Positions 29,322 to 38,737 of a DNA stretch of 64,000 nt are shown piece after piece. Both the position numbers and the translations under genes were made by a program. Each line of letters begins with the position of its first letter. Within the stretch, counting starts at the first letter, position 1. The stretch is from positions 1 to 64,000 of the forward strand of contig NZ_AHMN02000010.1 of NCBI RefSeq assembly GCF_000243695.2. The letters are read 5' to 3'. Under the pieces are notes generated by a model, which did not search any database, was not told the DNA's origin, and was given only the letters and a program-made list of their open reading frames with translations. This DNA is from Leptospira kirschneri serovar Cynopteri str. 3522 CT (GTDB lineage Bacteria; Spirochaetota; Leptospiria; Leptospirales; Leptospiraceae).

Positions 29322-29361
29322 AAATAAAGAAGAGGTGAATAATTTCGTCTCTTCTTTATTT
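29322..29361. terminator. Bidirectional terminator
   Basis: A perfect 13-bp stem (AAATAAAGAAGAG at 29322 and its complement ending at 29361) with a 14-base loop is followed by TTCTATTTT on the plus side. It separates the convergent genes ending at 29294 and 29404. Confidence 0.85.
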
Positions 29362-29403
29362 TCTATTTTAATATACTGGCGAAAAAGGGAATGTATGTTT
29401 TAT

Positions 29404-29826
29404 TTAGTTTTTTGAATCCACAGGTTTTAAACTATATAGAAATCCAATCATAGATACATAAACCGTCATAATAATCGGGCTAAACCACCAACCGAAACTT
29501 TCGAAATAAGAACCATCCGCGGTTATGATATAATACACGTGACCAGGAATACTTACCGTTACATAAGTCGTAATAAACCAATAGCCAATTTTATGACCTA
29601 ATTTATTCGTAAATCCATATACTTTAAAAAATATCTTATGTTCCCAAATAAGAGCGAATGCACTGTAAAGCATTACTGCAAATAATCCTATATCAACAAT
29701 TGGAGTCATAACTTGACCCGGATCGGCTTTTCCGTCGCGCAGATAATGAGCGAAGTTAATTAAATGAAGTGTAAAACCCATCGTAAACAAAAGTGGAAGA
29801 GATTTTTCGGCGTGAAATTTCAACAT
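29404..29826 (-). CDS. Small four-helix membrane protein of unknown function
   Basis: The chosen start is the ATG at 29826 because GAGGA lies six bases before it; the ATG at 29838 lacks such a site. The protein has 140 residues with about four hydrophobic segments (about 10-26, 40-60, 78-100 and 112-132). I recognise no family. The pattern GFTLHLINFAHYL in helix one is notable, with His residues in three helices, but there are no cysteine or heme motifs to name a cofactor. The gene has no neighbour on its strand within 500 bp. Confidence 0.65.
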   Translation of the reverse strand: MLKFHAEKSLPLLFTMGFTLHLINFAHYLRDGKADPGQVMTPIVDIGLFAVMLYSAFALIWEHKIFFKVYGFTNKLGHKIGYWFITTYVTVSIPGHVYYIITADGSYFESFGWWFSPIIMTVYVSMIGFLYSLKPVDSKN

Positions 29827-29838
29827 AGATTTCCTCAT

Positions 29839-30372
29839 AGTTGATCACTCATTTTTTAAGAAAGGTAAGTGATCGTTACTTTTTTTAAAAAAAACACTTA
29901 GATTCGCTTGCTGTCAAAACTTTTAATCTACTTTTATAAAAGCATCAGTTGATTCTAAGTATAAAATATAAAAGTAGAACTCACTTATTATGACTTAATA
30001 AAGTGAGTATTGCTTACTGTTCTATAAATTAAAACGTTCGTTTTTAAGATAAATCTAGCGGAAATTTTACGGTTTGATTGCGGCTGTATCTACTAAAAAT
30101 TCAAGAAAGAAACTTTTTGATAAGGCAGTTTTGATATTCAGTTGATTTAAGACAGTGATAGAAAATGTAAAAATAGTTGATTTCGTATTTTATTAGGGGA
30201 TTGGTTTTAAAAATAAAAGTTTATACTGCGCTAAGAAAATTTAAAATTAATTATAATTTTATAATATTCTTTAAATATAAATTTAAAAGGATCAAAAATG
30301 ACTCTTTAAATTTGTATTGAGTCGGGTTTAAATTTTTTTATCTCACAAAATTCAATTATTGAAGTATAAAAA
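29839..30372. other. AT-rich intergenic region
   Basis: I see no gene and no copy of the main repeat families here. A CTTACTTTTTTT-like stretch and AAGTGAG words near 29990 are the only short repeats. The sequence is very AT-rich, and it should contain the promoter of the small membrane protein gene. Confidence 0.6.
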
Positions 30373-30720
30373 TTAATCTATCAAAAAGATTTGGCCGTCG
30401 TGATTTCCGACTAAAATCGGTATTAATTCTTTGTCTAGGATGATTATATCCTTTCCTTCCATTCGATCTATATTGAAGTTTTCTGTTATAAAACTTTGAA
30501 TTTCTTTTTGATGAACATCGAATATTTTATTTTTAAAAGTTAAAATTGGATGTACTGATAAAAGATAATACCCTGGTTTTTCCAAAAATTGAATTGCGAG
30601 TTTTTTATCAATTTCGGTTCTACCTAAGTTTTTATTAATGTTTTCTATTATCGAGTCTATTTTTTTATAAAGTGGATGTTTTAGATTTACTTCATATCCT
30701 GGAAAATGTGGTTCTGTCAT
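30373..30720 (-). CDS. Hypothetical protein
   Basis: The chosen start is the ATG at 30720; a TTG at 30732 would add four residues. The protein has 115 residues, no signal peptide and no membrane segment. It opens with MTEPHFPGYEVNLKHPLYKK, a helix and several strands follow, and the C-terminal half alternates charged and hydrophobic residues (DIIILDKELIPILVGNHDG). I recognise no family. There is no clear ribosome site. Codon use looks ordinary for the window, which supports a real gene. It stands alone between two gene-poor gaps. Confidence 0.5.
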   Translation of the reverse strand: MTEPHFPGYEVNLKHPLYKKIDSIIENINKNLGRTEIDKKLAIQFLEKPGYYLLSVHPILTFKNKIFDVHQKEIQSFITENFNIDRMEGKDIIILDKELIPILVGNHDGQIFLID

Positions 30721-31253
30721 ATTCGAATTCAATTATATACTTTTATTGACTTGTAGATATAGATTTTTAAACAACTCTAATATAAATTTGATAAGTACAG
30801 AAATTTTTTCTATAAAACACAGAACACTTGCAAGATTTTATGAACTCACGGCGTTTACAAGTTTCTTTTGATTGATATCTTCATACAAAATCTAAGTTTT
30901 ATCCAATTTAAATCTTTAAAAGATCTGAAATCTATTTAGGAAAACAATCAAAACATTCTATTTTTTAAATCCTCAAATAAAATTAAATCGGACTATCGCT
31001 TTGGTATAAAAGTGTTTGATTTTTTACATTAGAGTTGTTGAAAAATTCCATAGTGAAGATTCGTAAAATTGCTTCAATTGTCCATTCAATCCAATACAAA
31101 CAGATCAAGAATTAATTTTTCAACAACTCTATTCAAAAAAGACTTTGTAATAAAGATTCAAGATATTCTATTTTATAGGGATCAGTAGAATCTCTAAACC
31201 AAATAAAAAAATACTAAAATACTATAATAAATTTAAATTCTATAAAATAATAT
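30721..31253. other. Intergenic region with family A MITE
   Basis: Apart from the MITE at 31032-31129, I see only AT-rich DNA. A TGAACTCACGGCG stretch near 30840 is a fragment of a family B end. No gene is seen. Confidence 0.6.
31032..31129. mobile_element. Family A MITE, copy A3
   Basis: 98 bp with ends GAGTTGTTGAAAAATTCC and AATTTTTCAACAACTC, flanked by TA on both sides. It is nearly the reverse complement of copy A1, including the ATTGTCCATTCAATCC interior block. Confidence 0.8.
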
Positions 31254-32516
31254 TTAATGAATATGTTCTAAAAACAAATATTTGAAATTTACAATTTTAT
31301 TGAGTTTATCAAAAATGCCTCTTTGATTCAAATTATCTAATATTTGATTGAATAAATCTGGGCTTATCTCTCCTGCCTCGTAGGAGTCTAAGTCAAAAGC
31401 TTCTTCCGGAAATTCATAAAAACCTTGATACTTCCAAGAACCTGAATTATTCGGATCTTCTCCTTCTAGTCCAAAAGATAAAGTTCCGTCTTCAATTGCA
31501 AAAACGGCTACGGTTTTATCTCCGTGTTCGATGGAAAACTTTTGAATTCCTTCCTCAATTGCTTTTACAAGTTTTGGTGAAAATACTTTGTCTCTTTTTT
31601 TCAAATAAGCTACAATTTTTCCACAACCGTTCCCTTTAGCCCTACCTAAAGCGGTGTATCCTTCCTGATTTGGGGTATTAGGATTAGCGCCACATTCTAA
31701 AATAAAAGAGAAAGGTTCTAAATATTCGTTTTCGGATGCCAAATTTACAAGACATTCGCCTATAATGACGTTAGGCGTTCTTTGGATAATCTTTTGCATC
31801 ATATCAATCGAATGCGAATCCGATTTTTGATACAAATACCAAGCCGCGGCTTGCGGTAAAAAAGCGGCAGAACCTTTGGGAGTTAAAATCTGCATGGATA
31901 AAAAAGAAGGAATCAAAGAAAGTATAGTTTCAAAAGTTTGAATATCTACGGTTTCTATCGCTTTTTGGACCTCGTTATTGATTACATGATATTTCTCCAG
32001 AGTTTCTATAAAATTAGAATCTTGAACCAAAGGTTGGAAGTTTTCATCTTGTAAAAAGCGATTTTTTGACGAACCCATGATTAAACAATCTCGGATTGAA
32101 TTCAACATTTCCTCTTTATGATCGGTTACTGCGTAATAACGTGCTTTCTGAAAAAATATATTAGAATTTATGCAATTATCATCCTTTAAAAATGACATCG
32201 TTTCCATAATTTCATGATCTTTTAAAATTGCGGCCAAGGAAAACGAATCTGCAACAAATTCTTCGGCTCTTGTATCTTTTTTTCCCGCTTTTAATACTTT
32301 GATAAAATCATCTTTGCGAGAAATAAAAACTTCTCTCCAAATCTCTTTTGCTTTTTTCAAATTTCCAGAATTAAGAAATTGTGTAAATTTACCGTATTCT
32401 TTTTTACACCAGCTCGAAAGGATCGAGAATTCTCGACCTAAAGAATTTTGAATTTCATCGTAGCTGATTGCTAAAATTTGGTCTGGAAAATGGTTTTTAG
32501 ATCTTTTTAGGCTCAT
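31254..32516 (-). CDS. Hypothetical protein with ankyrin-like segment
   Basis: The protein has 420 residues with no signal peptide. Residues about 60-180 look like helical repeats (LKKAKEIWREVFISRKDDF). One recognisable ankyrin-like stretch is ILECGANPNTPNQEGYTALGRAKGNG (about 280-305, quoted as LECGANPNTPNQEGYTALG). The C-terminal 110 residues (KTVAVFAIEDGTLSFGLEG and GSWKYQGFYEFP) resemble the DUF4303 type found in polymorphic-toxin immunity proteins, but this is a weak match from memory. A ribosome site (AAGGA) precedes the ATG. It heads a minus-strand series of hypothetical genes next to a cyclase. Confidence 0.5.
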   Translation of the reverse strand: MSLKRSKNHFPDQILAISYDEIQNSLGREFSILSSWCKKEYGKFTQFLNSGNLKKAKEIWREVFISRKDDFIKVLKAGKKDTRAEEFVADSFSLAAILKDHEIMETMSFLKDDNCINSNIFFQKARYYAVTDHKEEMLNSIRDCLIMGSSKNRFLQDENFQPLVQDSNFIETLEKYHVINNEVQKAIETVDIQTFETILSLIPSFLSMQILTPKGSAAFLPQAAAWYLYQKSDSHSIDMMQKIIQRTPNVIIGECLVNLASENEYLEPFSFILECGANPNTPNQEGYTALGRAKGNGCGKIVAYLKKRDKVFSPKLVKAIEEGIQKFSIEHGDKTVAVFAIEDGTLSFGLEGEDPNNSGSWKYQGFYEFPEEAFDLDSYEAGEISPDLFNQILDNLNQRGIFDKLNKIVNFKYLFLEHIH

Positions 32517-32672
32517 ATTTTTTAGAATCCTTATATTTTATTCTTTGTAAATTTATAATGTACTAAACTAAAGATTTGTTTTTTGCATTTTAAAAATCTA
32601 ATCTTGAAACCACTTAAGTCTAAGTTTACAAATTTTTTTGTTTTTGCAATTATGCCAGAGTGATAAAAAGTT

Positions 32673-33143
32673 TTATTTTTTTCTGGTTCCATAAATAACC
32701 CGATTAAATGTATTTAGGAAAGATTGAATTATAATTTTTGAATGTGATTTTTTTAAAAAAATATCGTTTATTTCTTTTTCAATTTCAATTGGTTCTATAC
32801 AAGTGGAATAAAACCATTTTTCATCTTTAACGGATGCACTGACGGTTATGAGTTTTTCCTCGGTTATATCTTGTATAAAATGGACCGCTTCTTGATACAT
32901 TTCGTCGTAATCTCCGTAAAAGTGCGTATGGAAAAAGTCCATAAAAACGGATAATTCATCCCCTTCTGTAGTTAATAAAAATGTTTGGAAACCTTTTGAT
33001 AAAAATTTTAGGTTTATAAAATACGAATCTTCGTACTGATTTTTTTTAAAGTTAATTTCTGAAAACCAGTCTGGTTTTTCTTCGGATAATTTCTGAATCA
33101 GATATTTGGATAAGTTATCATTTTTAAATTTTTCGATATTCAT
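32673..33143 (-). CDS. Hypothetical protein, possible immunity-like family
   Basis: The protein has 156 residues, acidic and soluble, with no signal or membrane segment. The central stretch GDELSVFMDFFHTHFYGD (about 78-95), followed by a helix and then ITEEKLITVSASV, reminds me of small immunity-like proteins that have an HTHF core, but I cannot name the family with confidence. No ribosome site is obvious before the ATG. It lies between the ankyrin-like hypothetical gene and the cyclase gene on the same strand; a degenerate family A repeat sits just upstream. Confidence 0.5.
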   Translation of the reverse strand: MNIEKFKNDNLSKYLIQKLSEEKPDWFSEINFKKNQYEDSYFINLKFLSKGFQTFLLTTEGDELSVFMDFFHTHFYGDYDEMYQEAVHFIQDITEEKLITVSASVKDEKWFYSTCIEPIEIEKEINDIFLKKSHSKIIIQSFLNTFNRVIYGTRKK

Positions 33144-33159
33144 AATAATGATAGTAGCA

Positions 33160-33222
33160 ATGTGTTAAAAAATCAATTCCATGAAACAAAATAGATGGAG
33201 AATTCGTTCTTCAACAATTTTA
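33160..33222. repeat. Degenerate family A copy, A6
   Basis: The sequence GTGTTAAAAAATCAATTCCATG through AATAGATGGAGAATT to TTCAACAATTTTATT matches the right half of copy A5, with a poor left end. It fills the gap between two minus-strand genes. Confidence 0.55.
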
Positions 33223-33227
33223 TTATC

Positions 33228-34484
33228 TTAATTCAATAATGCAAAATCGATGTTATGCGATTGAGCGGTACCGAACTCAGATTTTAACCCTTCTAAAAAA
33301 TACATCAGAATTTCTCCTTTGTTTTTTGCGGCAATTTTACCTCTGGATGTGAAGATAAAAAATGGACTTAGAAGTTTATAGCTTTCTTCCGAAACGTTGA
33401 TTTTTCCCGCTTCTCCGGATGATTCCATTCGGCTTGCAATGTTTACCGTATCTCCCCAAATATCGTAGCTGAATTTATTTTTACCGATTACTCCTGCTGC
33501 AACCGGACCTGTATGAAATCCGATACGAACGTCCCAATAGGGAATTCCATTTTTCTTTTTTTCTTCTTTGAGTTTTTGAATTGCGTCGCACATTTTGAGA
33601 GCCGCAAGCGCTACGTCAAAAACGTGAGTCTGATTTACTTCCGGAACTCCTCCTACACACATAAAACTGTCTCCGATCGTTTTGATTTTTTCGAGACCGT
33701 GATCCGCACAAATCTGATCGAATAACGAGAAACATTCGTCTAGATTGGAAATCAATTCTTCGGGAGACATACTTTCTGAAATTTGTGTAAAACCTTTAAA
33801 ATCGGTAAATAAAACAGTCGCTGAATTTATGGATACGGGCGCCACTCGATTGTTCTTTTTGAGTTCGGCTGCAATGGAAACCGGAAGAATATTGTGTAAT
33901 AATCGGTCGGATTCGTCTCGCGCGTCTTGAAGCCTTTTTTCAAAAATCTCGTTTACGTTTTCTTGATAGTCTTTACTTTGTTCGAATATGATTTGCCAGG
34001 CTTCATTGCGATCTATATTAGGAATTGTAAAAATGATTTCTCGCATCAATTCGCGCATATTATTTTCTACTCGGATCAAAAAGGAAATGGAAAATCCAGT
34101 TCTATTATAATCAAATTGTCTAAAATTATTTAAAGTCGCTTCTTTAAAACGGGAATTGATTTCGGTCGTATTATTACGAAGTGCTAATATGCGTTCTATA
34201 TAAAGTCGATTATAACGGTCAAAATTATATTCGTCGTAGTGAAATAAAAATCGATTTCTTTTTGCCCATTCTCGAATTAAATTAAAAGGAGGCTCTTCGG
34301 TTTGTTCTATTTTTGGAAATTCAATAGAAAGTCTGGATAGGATTTCACGATTGGCTTCTCCCGACGTTTTACCGTCGTAACCAATCTGAATTTGAAGTGG
34401 TTCCGGTTTGGAAAGCTCTTCAATTAGATGATGATAAAAGTAACGAGCTATTTCGTATGAGATTAAATTACGTAACGTTTCCAT
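33228..34484 (-). CDS. Class III adenylate cyclase
   Basis: The protein has 418 residues. The C-terminal catalytic domain (about 215-405) has metal ligands Asp228 (LFTDFKGF) and Asp272 (IKTIGDSFM), adenine-selecting Lys268 and Asp341 (DIWGDTVNIASRMESSG), and the transition-state Asn348 and Arg352. The Lys/Asp pair points to ATP rather than GTP. A signalling helix (about 170-200, ending LLHNILP) couples it to an N-terminal region of about 170 residues with no recognised domain and no membrane helices. The product should be cAMP made in the cytoplasm in response to an unknown input. It is preceded by a family A/D repeat region, so it has its own promoter. Confidence 0.9.
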   Translation of the reverse strand: METLRNLISYEIARYFYHHLIEELSKPEPLQIQIGYDGKTSGEANREILSRLSIEFPKIEQTEEPPFNLIREWAKRNRFLFHYDEYNFDRYNRLYIERILALRNNTTEINSRFKEATLNNFRQFDYNRTGFSISFLIRVENNMRELMREIIFTIPNIDRNEAWQIIFEQSKDYQENVNEIFEKRLQDARDESDRLLHNILPVSIAAELKKNNRVAPVSINSATVLFTDFKGFTQISESMSPEELISNLDECFSLFDQICADHGLEKIKTIGDSFMCVGGVPEVNQTHVFDVALAALKMCDAIQKLKEEKKKNGIPYWDVRIGFHTGPVAAGVIGKNKFSYDIWGDTVNIASRMESSGEAGKINVSEESYKLLSPFFIFTSRGKIAAKNKGEILMYFLEGLKSEFGTAQSHNIDFALLN

Positions 34485-34644
34485 TTGTATTACCGAGTAA
34501 ATAATTTTCTTTTAGACTTCCAGCCTTTTAATTTGACAAAAAAACTTTAAATAGATTCTGATCATTGTATTTATAGATTTAGTGTTTAGAAAAAATTTTT
34601 AGATGATTTTATTTACAATTTTATATTTTGATTTTTTGAGAATA

Positions 34645-34734
34645 GAGTTGTTAAAAAGTTAATTGTTTCCATTGCATTGAAATAGACGATTGAATCAGTT
34701 TTGTTAAACTGCGCTATGAAAATTTCAACAACTT
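34645..34734. mobile_element. Family A MITE, copy A4
   Basis: 90 bp with diverged ends GAGTTGTTAAAAAGTTAA and AAATTTCAACAACTT, TA on both sides. The interior keeps ATTGAAATAGACGATTGAAT. Confidence 0.75.
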
Positions 34735-34867
34735 TAATTGAATTTTAAATAAATCATCATTTATATACATAATTTTACTCAATTTACGGAGAGTCTCCAT
34801 GAATATCGTTACTAGGTATCGGTTAACGCAAGTTCGGTAGAATCCAATGCGAAAGCGATTGAGGCGG

Positions 34868-34959
34868 GATGAACAAATTGAATTTAGGAAGAGATTTTGT
34901 CATTCCTCAATTTGTTCATCGGAGCTGAAAGCGCGGTCCGGCGAACGCCGGATTCGCCC
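34868..34959 (+). repeat. Family D two-stem element, copy D4
   Basis: Stem 1 is a perfect 14-bp inverted repeat, GATGAACAAATTGA (34868-34881) and TCAATTTGTTCATC (34907-34920). Stem 2 is TCCGGCG-AA-CGCCGGA. The end is GGATTCGCCC. Stem 1 differs from copies D1-D3 at several places, yet each change is matched on the other arm. Confidence 0.85.
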
Positions 34960-35142
34960 AATTTTTTACGTAGAATCCTACGTTTCAAAGTGAAGTGATA
35001 CTCATTATGAATTCTTTTTTTGTAAAACGTAAAATTATTCGTGAGAACACTTGTTTGAGAAAAGTTCTTTCTATTTTTTCAATTTCAAATTACGTTGAAT
35101 GAAATCGATAGGAAAGATTAAATTAAAGGTAGAAAAATTTAC

Positions 35143-36294
35143 ATGGATTTTGTGATAAGAACCGAAAAAATTTCCGTTATGGAAACAAAACTAAAACTTC
35201 AAAAAAATAAAATGAATTCAGATTTTTATAAAATTATAATATTCGTATTGTTTTTTTCTACTTTTTTTAGCCCGGGGGTGGCGGAACAAAAACAAATCAA
35301 GAAATATGTTCTTATCTCGGAAGGTAAGTTGAACGTAAGAGATAAACCTAAAAATGGAAAAGTGCTGTTTCAATTGCAAAAAGGTGAATCCGTTTTTGTA
35401 AAAGAAAATTCGAGTTCCGATGGTTGGGTGGAAATATTTACAAAATCGGAAACGAAGGGGTTCGTAACTACTGAATTTTTAGGTAAAAAATCTCCGGAAG
35501 AATTAGAAAACGCAAAACTTTTCGGCTCGGTTTATACGGATACACAAGGTTCTAGATTTCGATCTTTGGCAATTCGAACAAAAGACGGATGGATTCCTGC
35601 TGGACCTGGAGAATACAAAGCGGAAACTCTCTTTTTAGAAAAAAAGATTCTTAAAACAAAAGAGAATGCAACCGTATACGAACAAACGAACGTGGCTGGA
35701 GAATTTGTCCCTGAAAAAAACGACAAAGCCGGTTGCGAAGAATATGACGTTTTAAAGGGGAATTTAAATTCTTATAAGAAAATTAATACTTTAAAATATT
35801 CTATATTTGGAATGTTTGGTTCTAAAATAGGAGATCAGGTCCGTTCTGAAAAATGGATTCCTTCTGAAAAAATTTCTAAGTTTTTAGAATCAACTGAAGG
35901 TTCGTTTTTTAAAAAACAACATCCTAAGTCGGAAGAGTTAAAATTTTTGAAACAAGGTGATTTGTATAAGATTGTTTCTCCAAAAAAAGAATACGTCGTA
36001 GTTCGATACTCTATTCAAATCGAAACGGAAGAAAAATCTTATCATTCCTCAATTTACGAATTAGAAAACGAAAGTCTGGGAAAAAAGATATTCGAAAAAT
36101 TTGAAGTGTTGCCCAAGGATCAGTCAGTTTACGGTGGAAAATTTCATTTGATAGATGTTTTTGACTTAGACGAAGACGGTACTCCGATTTTGATTTGGCA
36201 TCACAATGGATTTGACGGTTTTGTAAACGAGTTTTCTAAAATCAAAAACGGCAAAGTGGAACCTATGTTTTTGGCGGGTGGGGACGCTTGTTGA
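35143..36294 (+). CDS. SH3-domain secreted protein
   Basis: The protein has 383 residues from the ATG at 35143; ATGs at 35179 and 35212 would give a more usual signal peptide (MNSDFYKIIIFVLFF...). A hydrophobic signal (about 27-44) is followed by a bacterial SH3 domain (about 52-116: VLISEGKLNVRDKPKNGKVL, then DGWVEIFTKSETKGFVTTEF). The remainder is strand-rich with no known domain and ends in a FG-GAP-like DVFDLDEDGTPILIWHHNG stretch. SH3b domains often bind peptidoglycan peptides, so a periplasmic wall-binding role is plausible. A hairpin lies after the stop. Confidence 0.75.
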   Translation: MDFVIRTEKISVMETKLKLQKNKMNSDFYKIIIFVLFFSTFFSPGVAEQKQIKKYVLISEGKLNVRDKPKNGKVLFQLQKGESVFVKENSSSDGWVEIFTKSETKGFVTTEFLGKKSPEELENAKLFGSVYTDTQGSRFRSLAIRTKDGWIPAGPGEYKAETLFLEKKILKTKENATVYEQTNVAGEFVPEKNDKAGCEEYDVLKGNLNSYKKINTLKYSIFGMFGSKIGDQVRSEKWIPSEKISKFLESTEGSFFKKQHPKSEELKFLKQGDLYKIVSPKKEYVVVRYSIQIETEEKSYHSSIYELENESLGKKIFEKFEVLPKDQSVYGGKFHLIDVFDLDEDGTPILIWHHNGFDGFVNEFSKIKNGKVEPMFLAGGDAC

Positions 36295-36342
36295 ATTAAA
36301 TATTGTGTTTGGATCTATAGTAATTTATTCTTAAGTTTACTC

Positions 36343-36373
36343 GATCCAAGTGCAACTAACGTTCACTTGGATC
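36343..36373. terminator. Hairpin between convergent genes
   Basis: Perfect 10-bp stem GATCCAAGTG / CACTTGGATC with an 11-base loop, between the SH3 gene and the WGR gene. There is no clear T-tract on either side, so its strength as a terminator is uncertain. Confidence 0.55.
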
Positions 36374-36382
36374 TTAGATCGT

Positions 36383-37204
36383 TTAATCTTCGTCGTCTTC
36401 TTCTTCCAGTTTTCCAAAAACCAAACCTTCTGGGTCCATAGAACAAGCCCAACCGTCGTGTTCACATACATATACTCTAAAGTTTTTTACGGTTTTTAAT
36501 TTTTTAAATGACTTATCTTTTACCGCAAGAGAAACGGCACGTCCCATCGTCCTAGCCACTAAATTCCAAATATAGTTTTTAAGTAGCCCATATCCTTTGT
36601 CTTGATAACCTAACGAGTCGTAGGCGTCTGCCATAATTTTTCCAGGTTCGTGTAGACAAAATTCTCCTAAGGTTGGTCCTTCTTCGAAGTATTCGTCGTC
36701 ATCTCCAATTCCGAAATAAAATTCGCTGCAACCGATTCCATATTCTCTAAAGTTTTGATTATTACATTCCGCTACAAAACCAGTTAGTCTTTCTTCTTCA
36801 TCCTCCATTTCTTCTTTTGCGCTTTCAAACGATTCTACAACATTATGAAATAGTTGTTTTTCGTATTCGTCCCAAGGAAGTGCAGATAATTTTTCTAAAA
36901 ACGGAGCTAATTCTGGCAACTGAGAAACTGCGGTTTTTAATTCCTCTACGTTTTTTTCGATTTCTTCTCTGGCTCTACCTTGAGGTGGAGCGGGAGCGTC
37001 TGCTTCTATATAACCTTTTTTTAATTTTTCAGAGAGTAATTTTTTGGCTTCTTTGAGACAGGTTTCTTCGTCGTCAAAGTTTTTAGTTTGTGTTTGCCCG
37101 GAAGAACCTGTTTTTCCATAGATTACGGTAAATGAATCTCCGGAAACTTCTATCTGCCAGAATTTATCCGAACCGCCGTCTTTGAATGTTAGGTAGTGTT
37201 TCAT
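36383..37204 (-). CDS. WGR-domain protein
   Basis: The protein has 273 residues. Residues 1-70 form a WGR domain ([20 protein letters not shown], then [19 protein letters not shown]), as in MolR and PARP-type proteins that bind DNA or nucleotides. The remaining 200 residues are acidic, with a motif series [19 protein letters not shown] and [16 protein letters not shown], and the tail is Glu/Asp rich. The protein at 40501-42561 has the same WGR start and a similar middle part, so the two are paralogues. CAGGAA lies before both ATGs. The function is unknown; no enzymatic residues can be named. Confidence 0.75.
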   Translation of the reverse strand: MKHYLTFKDGGSDKFWQIEVSGDSFTVIYGKTGSSGQTQTKNFDDEETCLKEAKKLLSEKLKKGYIEADAPAPPQGRAREEIEKNVEELKTAVSQLPELAPFLEKLSALPWDEYEKQLFHNVVESFESAKEEMEDEEERLTGFVAECNNQNFREYGIGCSEFYFGIGDDDEYFEEGPTLGEFCLHEPGKIMADAYDSLGYQDKGYGLLKNYIWNLVARTMGRAVSLAVKDKSFKKLKTVKNFRVYVCEHDGWACSMDPEGLVFGKLEEEDDED

Positions 37205-37399
37205 GATTTTTTCCTGTTAAAGATGTACGAATATATATACTTGTTATCTTTTAATTGAGACTTGTCTTACTGTAAAAAAAAAATGTATGGTGATTGATAC
37301 TTTCTCACAAAGTTTTTATTTTTATTCGAACTGAATTTTCCAGGCTCGTGTTCTAAATTGAATTGTGGATCGATTTGAAAAGTATATCGACGTTAAGTA

Positions 37400-38257
37400 T
37401 CACCAACGGCTCAAAATTTCTATTTTTGTTATAGGATTTCGATCTCCTCTGGGGTCTATAACTGTATCTGCATCCACTTCTACTGACTTTGGAATTCCTT
37501 GTTCGGAGACACACAGATCAATATTATTATCATTGTCGTCTATGTCCGCGATTTTAAACGGAGATACTGTAAAGGTTTCACTTCCGGAGATCATTTCGAT
37601 TTTGAATTTGTTCAGATCTCTATCACCTAATTCTTGACCGTCGATTGCCCGAACTCCTCCGGCCCACACGGTTCTTACTACTACAGTTGTCTCTGATAGA
37701 GGACAATCCGCGCCGTATCCAGAAGCGTTATAAGGATATGAATCTTCGAATCTAAAGTATTCCGCATAACTGATAAAAGGTCCGGCGATCAAAGGAATGA
37801 CTTGGATTTTTTGTCCGATTAAATTTTGTCCATCTCGGCTTTTGAGTTCACCTACGATTGCGACTTCATTAGGTTCGTTATCCGGATGGTCGCCGAATTG
37901 GCCGATCAACAAAATGGTACGCAACTCGAACTGCTCTAATGAAGGTACAAATGTAGTGAATAGAGGATATAAAATTTCTCCTTTTTTAGTAGTGATCTGA
38001 AAGTCGGAAAGGTCCACTGTTGTAGGATCGATTTCGTGTGAGAAAACGAGTGGCATTCCATCCTTTCCAGGTGCACTTCTCCACAGTAAGAACGAGCGCC
38101 ATGGCAAAGAGTTATCTAAACCGAAAAAAGCCGAAATTAACCTTGCTTCGCGGTTTTTCTCAATTTGTGGTACATTCGAAGACAATTGATATTTCGGGAT
38201 CGAAACGCAGTAGTTCAAAAGTAAAATAACGGTAACGAAGACGATTCTTTTTTTCAT
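37400..38257 (-). CDS. Hypothetical lipoprotein
   Basis: The start is the ATG at 38257 (a TTG at 38263 would add two residues). The protein has 285 residues. The signal segment ends in LLLNYC (about Cys17), a likely lipobox. The mature part has a strand-rich pattern with VFSHEIDPTTVDLSDFQITT near residue 75, reminiscent of Ig-like (Big_5-type) folds, and repeats of the form KGEILYPLFTTF and GELKSRDGQNL. Four cysteines may pair. I do not recognise a named family. Similar lipoproteins exist in Leptospira by my recollection, without known function. Confidence 0.6.
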   Translation of the reverse strand: MKKRIVFVTVILLLNYCVSIPKYQLSSNVPQIEKNREARLISAFFGLDNSLPWRSFLLWRSAPGKDGMPLVFSHEIDPTTVDLSDFQITTKKGEILYPLFTTFVPSLEQFELRTILLIGQFGDHPDNEPNEVAIVGELKSRDGQNLIGQKIQVIPLIAGPFISYAEYFRFEDSYPYNASGYGADCPLSETTVVVRTVWAGGVRAIDGQELGDRDLNKFKIEMISGSETFTVSPFKIADIDDNDNNIDLCVSEQGIPKSVEVDADTVIDPRGDRNPITKIEILSRW

Positions 38258-38439
38258 AAGCAACTCAGTTTTTAAACGATTGGATTCCTATTTTTTACAA
38301 AGTGAGATTGGGATTATTTGTTCGGATTCGAACGTAGAAGTTAACTTCAAATTCCATTAGAATATTTGCATACTCTAAACGATCTCCGAATTCTGCAATT
38401 CGTTTTTCTTTAAGAAAAACGGATGCGAACCTGTTTCCT

Positions 38440-38737
38440 AATTTAATATGAATTCGGTTTAAGAAAGAATTTTCTCAAAGTATGAGTTCCTACAATTTTA
38501 AGATTTGTTCGTAAAGCCGTGGTTTGTGAGAGCTCCCACAGATTAAGTCGCATTACAAATTTTTAATCATTAGAGTTGTTGAAAAATTTTGTAGTTTAAT
38601 TAACAAAACTGATTCAATCGACCGTTTTCCATGAAATAGAAATAGATGGAGAATTTATTTTTCAACAATTCTATTTATTTTTTATAGAAAAATCAGGTTT
38701 TTATAAAACAAATCTCTTACGCAGAATTCACTTTAAT
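38440..38737. mobile_element. Family B element, copy B3, interrupted
   Basis: The left end AATTTAATATGAATTCGG and right end GAATTCACTTTAATTT are decayed versions of the family ends. The interior runs GAGTTCCTACAATTTTAAGA, GTGAGAGCTCCCACAGATTA, then AGTCGCATTACAAATTTTTA, is broken by a family A MITE, and resumes with ATTTTTTATAGAAAAATCAG as in copy B1. Confidence 0.7.
38573..38671. mobile_element. Family A MITE, copy A5, nested in family B
   Basis: 99 bp with ends GAGTTGTTGAAAAATTTTG and ATTTTTCAACAATTC, TA on both sides. The uninterrupted family B copies at about 54815 and 960-1000 show the pre-insertion arrangement. Confidence 0.85.

Larger units (their letters stand above)
34485..35142. 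other. Intergenic region with repeats
   Basis: The stretch holds a family A MITE (34645-34734) and a family D two-stem element (34868-34959), which is preceded by a fragment of a family B end (GGTTAACGCAAGTTCGG at about 34821). No gene is seen. The last 100 bp should contain the promoter of the SH3 gene. Confidence 0.65.
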
